NCBI GenBank assembly: GCA_023665245.1
Contig: JAMPEH010000024.1
Coordinates: forward strand, 1-23,644
Origin: Muribaculaceae bacterium
GTDB taxonomy: Bacteria; Pseudomonadota; Alphaproteobacteria; Rs-D84
DNA length: 23,644 nucleotides
Reading direction: 5' to 3'
In this document: positions 8,979 through 15,237 of the stretch, piece by piece
How the letters are laid out: the number at the start of each line of letters is the position of its first letter
Numbering within the stretch: the first letter of the stretch is position 1
Notes under the pieces: generated by a model
Database searches by the model: none
Told to the model about the DNA's origin: nothing
The model's input: the letters and a program-made list of their open reading frames with translations, nothing else
Translations under genes and position numbers: made by a program

Positions 8979-9695
8979 GGCTGCAAAGTTACAAAATATA
9001 TCTGAGATATTAAAATGAATTTCAAAGAAGAAAGATAAATCGCAATTTACCTCTGTCGGCATGACCGACACTTGGCCGTTCATCAGCAATGGCAACAACT
9101 CATCACGCTGCCCAACCAACGAGCCTATCTCTTTTGACAGTTGACGTTTTTGGGTCAGAATTGGCTCCACCATATCGTTGAAAGCCAATAAAATTTCATT
9201 AGATGGCTTTGCAAATGGGAACCCGTAGTACGCTATTGAGGTCATGCTTGGAACTCCTGTGCCAGAATCAAATCTTGTAATATCATGATAGGCTAACCCA
9301 TAATATACATATTTTGCTGCTCCTGCCATTAGTTCCTGCGTAAAGAACATAGTATCTACAGTCCAAAAAGCCTCATTTACAAGCATAAAATTAGTAAGAC
9401 TCCCTTTCCTTGGCAATAGAACAGATTCGCCCTCATATAGAGATGAGTTTACCCCGCGCATAAAACCACCTGTGCCATACACTGGGATATTTCCATTGTC
9501 CAGTTCTTTATGGTCGCGACCATTGCATATCCTAAGAAAGTCTTTCATCGTTCCAAAAGTCCAGCCTTCAGGAATCTCACGTTTCAGCTTTTCATTCCAG
9601 ACCATTTTGCCGCCGCTCGACTTGTAGGGTTTGCCGTTCTCATCGGGGAAGTCGAACTGGACGAACCAGTAGTCGTAGAGCTGCCGCGCCATCGC
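8856..9695 (-). CDS. hsdS: Silent 3' half-gene of hsdS (second target-recognition domain cassette)
   Basis: The cassette runs from site B (9713) to site A (9035). It encodes the central conserved stretch of HsdS (INRNLEAMARQLYDYWFVQF), a second target-recognition domain unlike that of the complete hsdS, and the conserved C-terminus QRDELLPLLMNGQVSVMPT. No start codon or promoter for a whole HsdS lies upstream; the first ATG in frame is at 9695. Past site A the frame has no stop at the usual place and runs 60-odd codons, through the btuB promoter and into the riboswitch, ending at 8856. That tail is not HsdS-like. I read this as a stored specificity half that becomes active when inversion joins it to a 5' half. 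Confidence 0.8.
   Translation of the reverse strand, partial: AMARQLYDYWFVQFDFPDENGKPYKSSGGKMVWNEKLKREIPEGWTFGTMKDFLRICNGRDHKELDNGNIPVYGTGGFMRGVNSSLYEGESVLLPRKGSLTNFMLVNEAFWTVDTMFFTQELMAGAAKYVYYGLAYHDITRFDSGTGVPSMTSIAYYGFPFAKPSNEILLAFNDMVEPILTQKRQLSKEIGSLVGQRDELLPLLMNGQVSVMPTEVNCDLSFFFEIHFNISDIFCNFAAELVLLISCKADYGLQKGIRCKSGTVPAAVISRRNFAIGHC
8984..8991 (-). promoter_or_regulatory. Candidate -7 promoter box of the btuB operon
   Basis: On the - strand the box reads TAACTTTG followed by CAG, an excellent match to the Bacteroidetes -7 element TAnnTTTG. A start a few bases downstream would fall at the 5' arm of riboswitch P1. I see no clear -33 TTG at the expected spacing. The box is only about 45 bp from recombination site A. 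Confidence 0.6.
9035..9049 (-). repeat. Inversion site A
   Basis: This is the shared core TAAATTGCGATTTAT on the - strand, extended by CT to 17 bp in common with sites C and D. It marks the 3' end of the silent hsdS 3' half. About 75 bases on its HsdS side resemble those beside site C. Confidence 0.85.
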
Positions 9696-9713
9696 TTCTA
9701 AATTGCGATTTAT
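9611..9713 (+). repeat. 103-bp repeat arm, paired with 11946-12048
   Basis: This segment and 11946-12048 align without gaps over 103 bases with about nine mismatches by eye. Both encode, on the - strand, the central conserved region of HsdS (INRNL...YKSSGG). Each arm ends exactly at an inversion core (sites B and D). Confidence 0.85.
9699..9713 (+). repeat. Inversion site B
   Basis: This is the core TAAATTGCGATTTAT in the opposite orientation to A. It marks the 5' joint of the silent 3' half. Its right flank reads TTGGAGCGG and is in frame with the recombinase that begins 35 bases later. Confidence 0.85.
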
Positions 9714-9748
9714 TGGAGCGGTGGTATATATTGGAGGAAAAAACTCTG

Positions 9749-10741
9749 ATGAGAAACGAACTTGTTGACAAGGTGGTGGCGAAGATGGCTCAGTCGCTTT
9801 CACCACAACAACTTTATGAGCTTCGGCAGTCTTTGGATGCCGAATTGTCAGCATATGAACTGACTCCGATTACTGACAACGTGGAAAAGTCAAAGCAGAA
9901 TAATGTCGCGTTGATGGTCAACTTTATTTCGGCCAAGCGAATTGAGGGTTGCTCCGAGAAAACACTCAATTACTATGAGAATACAATTAAGGCATTTCTC
10001 GACTCTGTCGGTAAGCCATTGGGCGAAATATCGACCAACGAGATACGTTGCTATCTATCCGACTTTCAGGCAAAAAGAAACGCCGGTAAGGTAACGGTTG
10101 ACAATGTGCGACGCATATTGTCAAGTTTCTTTTCGTGGCTTGAAGATGAGGATTACATCGTGAAAAGCCCGGTAAGGCGTATTCACAAGGTACGGTCAGA
10201 ACTAACGGTTAAGGAGACCATCAGCGATGAACACCTAGAACACCTGCGTGATACCTGTACGGAAGTTCGCGACCTCGCTCTCATTGACTTCTTGGTTTCT
10301 ACGGGAGTACGTGTCGGAGAACTTGTTACTCTCAATCGCTCCGACATTGACTTCAATGAGCGGCAGTGTATTGTATTGGGTAAAGGGAACAAGGAACGGA
10401 CGGTGTATTTCAACGCACGCGCAAAGGTGCATTTACAGAACTACCTTGCGACACGATCAGATGACAATGAGGCTTTGTTTGTATCGCTTGCTGCGCCGCA
10501 TAATCGCCTAACGATTAGCGGTGTCGAATCGAGAGTACGCCAACTGGGGAAAGCGGCCAACATATGTCGCATACACCCTCACAAGTTCAGGCGCACACTG
10601 GCCACAATGGCTATCGATAAAGGTATGCCGATAGAGCAAGTCCAACGATTGCTCGGACACTGTAAGATAGACACCACATTACACTATGCAATGGTAAATC
10701 AGACAAATGTGCGAAATGCCCATCGCAAATACATAGGATAA
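9749..10741 (+). CDS. Tyrosine recombinase, likely hsdS invertase
   Basis: This is a phage-integrase-family site-specific recombinase of 330 residues from ATG 9749. An N-terminal SAM-like core-binding domain occupies about 60-150 and the catalytic domain about 160-325. Catalytic residues visible are Arg188 (STGVRVGE), a Lys in the GKGNKER hairpin, His278-x-x-Arg281 (HPHKFRR), His304 (LLGHCKI) and Tyr313 (TLHYAMV), so the set looks complete. I chose ATG 9749 because GGAGG lies about 12 nt upstream. The frame is also open back through TTG 9713 into site B, which matters if the region is inverted. Its place between two spare hsdS halves and the inversion cores makes it the obvious candidate to act on them. 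Family is certain; target is inferred from context. Confidence 0.92.
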   Translation: MRNELVDKVVAKMAQSLSPQQLYELRQSLDAELSAYELTPITDNVEKSKQNNVALMVNFISAKRIEGCSEKTLNYYENTIKAFLDSVGKPLGEISTNEIRCYLSDFQAKRNAGKVTVDNVRRILSSFFSWLEDEDYIVKSPVRRIHKVRSELTVKETISDEHLEHLRDTCTEVRDLALIDFLVSTGVRVGELVTLNRSDIDFNERQCIVLGKGNKERTVYFNARAKVHLQNYLATRSDDNEALFVSLAAPHNRLTISGVESRVRQLGKAANICRIHPHKFRRTLATMAIDKGMPIEQVQRLLGHCKIDTTLHYAMVNQTNVRNAHRKYIG

Positions 10742-10756
10742 TTCATCAAAAATGAG

Positions 10757-10764
10757 TAACTTTG
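10757..10764 (+). promoter_or_regulatory. Candidate -7 promoter box for the spare hsdS 5' half
   Basis: TAACTTTG, followed by CAG, lies 20 bases before ATG 10785 and matches TAnnTTTG. No clear -33 TTG is present, so the promoter may be weak. It would let the + strand half-gene be transcribed apart from the hsdR operon. Confidence 0.45.
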
Positions 10765-10784
10765 CAGTCTAATCGACCGCAAAG

Positions 10785-11321
10785 ATGAAATTTATAGCCA
10801 TAAAAGATATAGTAGAATCTGTATCTGAAACACATAATTTTGATAAGCCCTCACTGTTAGCTGTTAACACTTCAGACATCGGTGATGGGCAAATGTTTGA
10901 TGTGCCATATTCAAAAACATCTTCTCTGAAAGGTCAGTTTAAGAAGACTATCAAGAAAGACGATATTCTCTTTAGTGAAATTCGACCTGCAAATAGAAGA
11001 TTTGCTAAGGTTACACTAAATGATACAGCCGATTATGTTGTATCAACAAAGTTAATGGTGTTGAGAAAATTCAACAAAGAAGTTGATTTGGACTACTTCT
11101 TTTACTGCATAACACAACAATCATTCCTAAATATCCTACAAAGGCGAGCTGAAAATAGAATATGTTCCTTCCCACAAATCACCTTTGATTTGTTGGGCGA
11201 ATACAAACTACCTGTTCCTCCGTTAAATGAGCAACGAAGAATTGCAGCTATTATATCCACGATAGACTCAAAGATTGCGGTTAATCGTGAGATAAATCGC
11301 AATTTACCGCTGTCGGCATAA
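10785..11321 (+). CDS. hsdS: Spare 5' half-gene of hsdS (first target-recognition domain)
   Basis: This is a half HsdS of 178 residues with its own ATG. It holds one target-recognition domain (about 1-145, including the DDILFSEIRPANRRFAK strand region), then the conserved LPVPPLNEQRRIAAIISTID helix start and KIAVNREINRNL, which falls on site C. After site C it ends with PLSA and a stop. Its recognition domain differs from that of the complete hsdS. As it stands it lacks the second half. Inversion C-D would extend it through the second half now used by hsdS, and inversion B-C would join it to the silent half at 9713-9035. A half HsdS may also dimerise, as some truncated HsdS proteins do, so it need not be inactive. 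Confidence 0.85.
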   Translation: MKFIAIKDIVESVSETHNFDKPSLLAVNTSDIGDGQMFDVPYSKTSSLKGQFKKTIKKDDILFSEIRPANRRFAKVTLNDTADYVVSTKLMVLRKFNKEVDLDYFFYCITQQSFLNILQRRAENRICSFPQITFDLLGEYKLPVPPLNEQRRIAAIISTIDSKIAVNREINRNLPLSA

Positions 11322-12561
11322 CCGACACCTGCCCGTTCATCAGCAACGGCAGCAGCTCGTCGCGCTGTTTAGTCAGTTTTTCTATTTCAGCTTCATTGAT
11401 TCCAATCTCAGCAAAGAGTGGATATACGATACTTGAAAATTGAGACATAATATCACTGGGAGCTATCGGCAGCATTATGTCATTGAATGTCTGAAATGTG
11501 AGATTATTTATTCCTGTGCCATTGCAAAGACTTTTAATTTTTGCCTTAAATAACGGAGATGTCAGGAAAAGGAATAAATAATGTGGATACTTTATTGGCC
11601 TAAATCTATTCAAGAACGCGCCATATGTATGATCTGAATCTCTTTGAAATTGCATACACTTTCCCACATGCTCCTTGCTTCCGCTTGACATTGTCATAAT
11701 AATGTCGAATTGTTTTATATGTTGTTCCTCACTAACTAATGAATTAGGAATTATGACAATATTTGAATCTTCTACAAAGTGATCATTTTCGATATTGTTA
11801 CCTCTCAGTACCTGAATACCTTCAGTTGACACATCTGATTTGTCAAAAGAAACTCCTCGTTGGCTTTCGGTTATATTGTTCACGGAGACTACAGTCCAAT
11901 CCTGCGGAATGTTTGTTTTTAGAACATCATTGTATTGCATTATCCCACCGCTCGACTTGTAGGATTTGCCGTTCTCGTCGGGGAAGTCGAACTGCACGAA
12001 CCAATAGTCGTAGAGCTGGCGGGCCATGGCCTCTAAATTGCGATTTATCTCACGATTGAGAGCAATTTTACGGTCAAGAGAATATAAAATTGACGAAATC
12101 TTTTTTTGTTTAGATATAGACGGTATACCAATCCTAATCTCTGAAAAATCAGATTTATTTATAATTGGAACAGAGGTCGAGGAAGCGCTAAGTTCTTTCA
12201 AATATCGTTCAAGGCTTATAAAGGTGTAATAAAGATAATAAGGATTTACTTCGTTAAAAGGAATAATAGAGTTGAACTGTTGATTTGTTACAGTTTCTTC
12301 TTTAGTTATTACGACTTTCCCTAAATCGGAGCCTATACAACTTACACATATAGAATTAGGCGGGAGAACGCAGTTTTTAACAGCTGAAGCACCCAAAGAT
12401 GTTAATTTCTTTGTTGTTTCAGGAACATATATGCCATTTAAATCATCGGTTGGAGTTAAAAATGGTATGGAACCGCCATAAAATTCAGGTTTGGATGTCG
12501 AGGGGGTTTTCCCTGTTATAATTTTACCCAAATCTTTAATTTTATACACTTTATCAGCCAT
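11281..12561 (-). CDS. hsdS: Type I restriction-modification specificity subunit HsdS (current allele)
   Basis: With ATG 12561 the protein is 426 residues, the usual HsdS size; a TTG at 12579 would add six residues. It has two target-recognition domains, about 1-150 and 225-385. Between them is a conserved helix (KIALNREINRNLEAMARQLYDYW, about 165-188), and EKLTKQRDELLPLLMNG forms a matching helix at the C-terminus. HsdS chooses the DNA sequence methylated by HsdM and cut by HsdR. It is the fourth gene of the hsdR-hsdM-rhuM-hsdS series, 34 bp after the RhuM stop. Site D lies at the inter-domain joint and site C covers the last codons, so its second domain sits on an invertible segment. The target sequence cannot be read from the protein. 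Confidence 0.93.
   Translation of the reverse strand: MADKVYKIKDLGKIITGKTPSTSKPEFYGGSIPFLTPTDDLNGIYVPETTKKLTSLGASAVKNCVLPPNSICVSCIGSDLGKVVITKEETVTNQQFNSIIPFNEVNPYYLYYTFISLERYLKELSASSTSVPIINKSDFSEIRIGIPSISKQKKISSILYSLDRKIALNREINRNLEAMARQLYDYWFVQFDFPDENGKSYKSSGGIMQYNDVLKTNIPQDWTVVSVNNITESQRGVSFDKSDVSTEGIQVLRGNNIENDHFVEDSNIVIIPNSLVSEEQHIKQFDIIMTMSSGSKEHVGKCMQFQRDSDHTYGAFLNRFRPIKYPHYLFLFLTSPLFKAKIKSLCNGTGINNLTFQTFNDIMLPIAPSDIMSQFSSIVYPLFAEIGINEAEIEKLTKQRDELLPLLMNGQVSVMPTAVNCDLSHD
11283..11306 (-). repeat. Inversion site C
   Basis: This 24-bp site is a perfect inverted copy of site D (12034-12057), the longest pair of the four. The 15-bp core is 11292-11306. It holds both the 3' end of the spare 5' half (+ strand, reading INRNL) and the last codons of the complete hsdS (- strand, reading NCDLSHD and stop). 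Confidence 0.92.
11946..12048 (+). repeat. 103-bp repeat arm, paired with 9611-9713
   Basis: This is the second copy of the HsdS central conserved segment, about nine mismatches from the copy at 9611-9713 and in the same orientation. It could support homologous deletion or exchange as well as site-specific inversion. Confidence 0.85.
12034..12057 (+). repeat. Inversion site D
   Basis: This is the inverted partner of site C, identical over 24 bases, with the core at 12034-12048. It sits at the joint between the two halves of the complete hsdS. Its right flank supplies an in-frame TGA (…CDLSHD stop) if a 3' half is turned around to end here. Confidence 0.92.
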
Positions 12562-12595
12562 TGATTTTGAAGGTGTCAAGAAGTTTAAGAATTGC

Positions 12596-13594
12596 TCACT
12601 TGTCTAACATACCTCTGATTTCTTTGTCGAAATCGGAGTCGATTTGCTGTGTTGGGTTGAAAAGGTCATATTCCGACTCGGCTTTAGCCTTAGCCTGTGC
12701 AGCGGAGATACTGCCTCGGTTTGGCAGAATCTTGTAGTCGTTGAACGTCAAGAATTTGTTGACACTTGCAGCGAATTGCTCCATATTGAATACGTTGCCA
12801 CGTTCTATCTGTCCTTCGATATAGTCGAAGTAAGATGTGACGGTGCGTTCAAGTGAGCGGATTTCTTTTTCCGAGAGGTAATTCTTGGCGATGCTGACAT
12901 CTGATTTAAGTATGCGTCCATCGGGAGCATATTTCCATGTGGTCAGCCCCATGTGTGGTTTCGTATGGTCAGCTCCGGCATGTATGATTTCAGCGGCAGT
13001 ATGGCCGGTAATCGCATAGTGAAAGCGATTTTGCACCATCGCATAAAATTCTTTGGTTGTGGGCGCGAGACGGTCATAGTCAATACTGCATTCGGCATAT
13101 ATATCGGTTATCTGCTGCCAAATGCGACGTTCACTGGCACGGATTGAGCGAACTCTTTCAAGAAGTTCACGAAAATAATCCTGACCAAACACTGCATTTC
13201 CCTGCTTCAGACGGTCATCATCGAGGACAAAACCCTTGCGGATGAATTCATTCAATACGCGGGTGGCCCACTGACGGAAAAGCGTGGCTCGTTGGCTATT
13301 AACTCGATAGCCAACGCTTATTATTGCATCAAGATTATAAAAGGCCCTCTCTCGCTCAACTTGGCGGGTTCCCTCCTGTTGAACTGTTCGAATTTTTCGA
13401 ATAGTTGCATCTTCGGTCAATTCACCCGACGAGTAAATCTCTTTAAGGTGATAATTGATGGTATTGACCTCAACTCCGAACAGCTCGGCCATAGCCTTTT
13501 GTGTAAGGTAAATGGTTTCGCCCTGCACAATGGCTTGCACAGTACCCGAATTGTCAGGTAAATTGTATAGTATGAATTGTATCTCCTTTGCCAT
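12596..13594 (-). CDS. rhuM: RhuM-family (virulence RhuM) protein in the hsd operon
   Basis: The 332-residue protein matches the RhuM family. An N-terminal DNA-binding-like part (about 1-110) includes GETIYLTQKAMAELFGVE, TINYHLKEIY and the FYNLDAIISVGYRVNS segment. The core that follows has the AEIIHAGADHTKPHMGLTTW stretch with conserved His and Asp residues. The gene begins 3 nt after the hsdM stop and ends 34 nt before hsdS, so it is co-transcribed. RhuM genes are often inserted in type I restriction operons of gut Bacteroidetes, but their biochemical role is not established. A regulatory or toxin-like role, or an effect on the restriction complex, are all possible. The gene looks intact. 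Confidence 0.88.
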   Translation of the reverse strand: MAKEIQFILYNLPDNSGTVQAIVQGETIYLTQKAMAELFGVEVNTINYHLKEIYSSGELTEDATIRKIRTVQQEGTRQVERERAFYNLDAIISVGYRVNSQRATLFRQWATRVLNEFIRKGFVLDDDRLKQGNAVFGQDYFRELLERVRSIRASERRIWQQITDIYAECSIDYDRLAPTTKEFYAMVQNRFHYAITGHTAAEIIHAGADHTKPHMGLTTWKYAPDGRILKSDVSIAKNYLSEKEIRSLERTVTSYFDYIEGQIERGNVFNMEQFAASVNKFLTFNDYKILPNRGSISAAQAKAKAESEYDLFNPTQQIDSDFDKEIRGMLDK

Positions 13595-13597
13595 GCT

Positions 13598-15235
13598 TCA
13601 CGAGTTGAATTTGAGGGTGTCGAGTTGTTGTAGGATTTCGGATTCGAGCCGGTGACTCTCCGCAAACAATTCGGTGAGCTTTGAACGGTAGCCGTTCATG
13701 CGCTGCTCAAATTCCTCGGCGGTGATGTCTACATATTCAATCTTAATGTCGAAGTATTGCCCGGCAGAGAGTGAATAGTTCTTCTCCTTGATTTCATCGT
13801 ATGTAACAGCTACAGAAAAACCATCCTCGGCGATGCCGCCACGGAACGTAGAGACAATGCGGTTGATGTCATCATCGGTGAGGCGGTGCTTCTGTATGCC
13901 GTCCTCCTTGTAATCCTCACCAAGTTTCGAGGCATCGACCAATATGACCTTGTCGTGCGACTTTGACTTATCGAAGAAAAGCACTGAAACGTTGGTGCCT
14001 GTATTGGCGAAAACGTTGGACGGCATGGAAACAACACCCCAAACGATTTGTTTGTCGACAATCTTCTGGAGAATCTTCTTCTCGATGCCGGTCTTGGCGG
14101 TGATGAAACCGGTCGGAATGACGATTGCTCCCTTTCCGCTGTCCTTTATCGAATTTATGACGTGCTGAATGAAGCAAGTATAAATTGCCATGCTTTCCTT
14201 TTTCTTTGCCGGGATGTTGGGAACGCCGGCCCAAAAACGAGCGGGTTGCGCAGCCACTTTCTCGCGAGTGTCCGAGAAATCCATCTTGAACGGAGGATTG
14301 GACACAACGAAATCGAACTGACGCAAGGAGGTGCCGTCAGGCGATTTATGGTATGGAGCGACGAGCGTGTCGCCTTGCACGGCATGGTCGAGCGATGAAA
14401 CAAGACCATTGAGCAGCAGATTGAGTTTCAACATTTTGTTGGAACGCTGCGAGATGTCCTGTGCGAAGATGGTGGATTTATCCTCTCCGATTTGGTGTGC
14501 CAACGCCATAAGGAGAGTTCCGGTGCCCGCCGAAGGGTCGTAGCAGGTGATGTCGTGCAAGTCGGGATTATCTCCAACGAGCAGCCGTGCCATAATGGTT
14601 GCTATGGCGTGAGGGGTATAATATTCGGCATACTTGCCGCCTCCGGCGGTATTGTAGTCCTTGATAAGATACTCGAAGATGGAAGCGAAGAAATCAAATG
14701 ATTGGTCAAACGCTTCCTCAAACGAGAAATTCACGAGTTTGTCGACAAGTGCGCGGGCAAAGGGTGCGCGTTGGTCGGAGTCGGTTACAAAATCTGTAAG
14801 CTTCTCAAAGAGTGGGATTTTGGTCTTGGCAGTAGTTTGTGTGGAGAATATATCGATATTTTGATTGGCAATATCGAGCATAGTGCTGTCGAAGATGAAA
14901 TCGAAATCACCCTTTGCCGACTGGTTCCAAAGATTGTCAATCAGATGTTCGGGCTTCAGCTTTGGAACATCGGGCGATATGAACATAAGGAGCATTGTGC
15001 GCTCCGCGTCCGATAGTTCACGATATGCGGTAGACCAATTCTCGGCATTGCGTATCTTTTCGGAAATGGGCGATGCGGAGTGTTTCAGCTCATAACCGAA
15101 TTTGTCGTTGAGGAACTTATATAGGAATACCTGCGTGATGATTTTATACTCGTTGCCGTCATTACCGAGGCCGGAAGACTGGCAAGTAGATTTGAGTTCA
15201 TCAATCAGGCGAATTGTTTTCTCTTTGATTGTCAT
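13598..15235 (-). CDS. hsdM: Type I restriction-modification DNA methyltransferase HsdM
   Basis: This is an adenine-N6 methyltransferase of 545 residues from ATG 15235; a TTG at 15241 would overlap the hsdR stop. An N-terminal HsdM helical domain (about 1-180) precedes the N6_Mtase domain. Motif I is YDPSAGTGTL near residue 233 and motif IV is NPPF near 313, preceded by SNPPFKMDFS. The start is 2 nt after the hsdR stop and the stop is 3 nt before rhuM, indicating one transcript. With HsdS it forms the modification enzyme, and with HsdR the restriction complex. All key residues seen are present. Confidence 0.95.
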   Translation of the reverse strand: MTIKEKTIRLIDELKSTCQSSGLGNDGNEYKIITQVFLYKFLNDKFGYELKHSASPISEKIRNAENWSTAYRELSDAERTMLLMFISPDVPKLKPEHLIDNLWNQSAKGDFDFIFDSTMLDIANQNIDIFSTQTTAKTKIPLFEKLTDFVTDSDQRAPFARALVDKLVNFSFEEAFDQSFDFFASIFEYLIKDYNTAGGGKYAEYYTPHAIATIMARLLVGDNPDLHDITCYDPSAGTGTLLMALAHQIGEDKSTIFAQDISQRSNKMLKLNLLLNGLVSSLDHAVQGDTLVAPYHKSPDGTSLRQFDFVVSNPPFKMDFSDTREKVAAQPARFWAGVPNIPAKKKESMAIYTCFIQHVINSIKDSGKGAIVIPTGFITAKTGIEKKILQKIVDKQIVWGVVSMPSNVFANTGTNVSVLFFDKSKSHDKVILVDASKLGEDYKEDGIQKHRLTDDDINRIVSTFRGGIAEDGFSVAVTYDEIKEKNYSLSAGQYFDIKIEYVDITAEEFEQRMNGYRSKLTELFAESHRLESEILQQLDTLKFNS

Positions 15236-15237
15236 AA

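Larger units (their letters stand above)
9035..12048. mobile_element. Invertible hsdS shufflon (sites A to D)
   Basis: Four copies of a 15-bp core alternate in orientation (A -, B +, C -, D +) and enclose the silent 3' half, the recombinase with the spare 5' half, and the 3' half of the complete hsdS. The 5' half of hsdS upstream of site D is fixed in the hsdR operon. Inversions A-B, B-C, C-D and A-D can join either 5' half to either 3' half. The unit carries its own likely recombinase. I inferred the rearrangements from site positions and orientation; they are not observed. Confidence 0.8.

Noticed and set aside
9749..10741. The recombinase as a prophage integrase
   Set aside because: It is far from the phage-type block, with hsdS halves and inversion cores on both sides, so a local hsdS invertase is the better reading.
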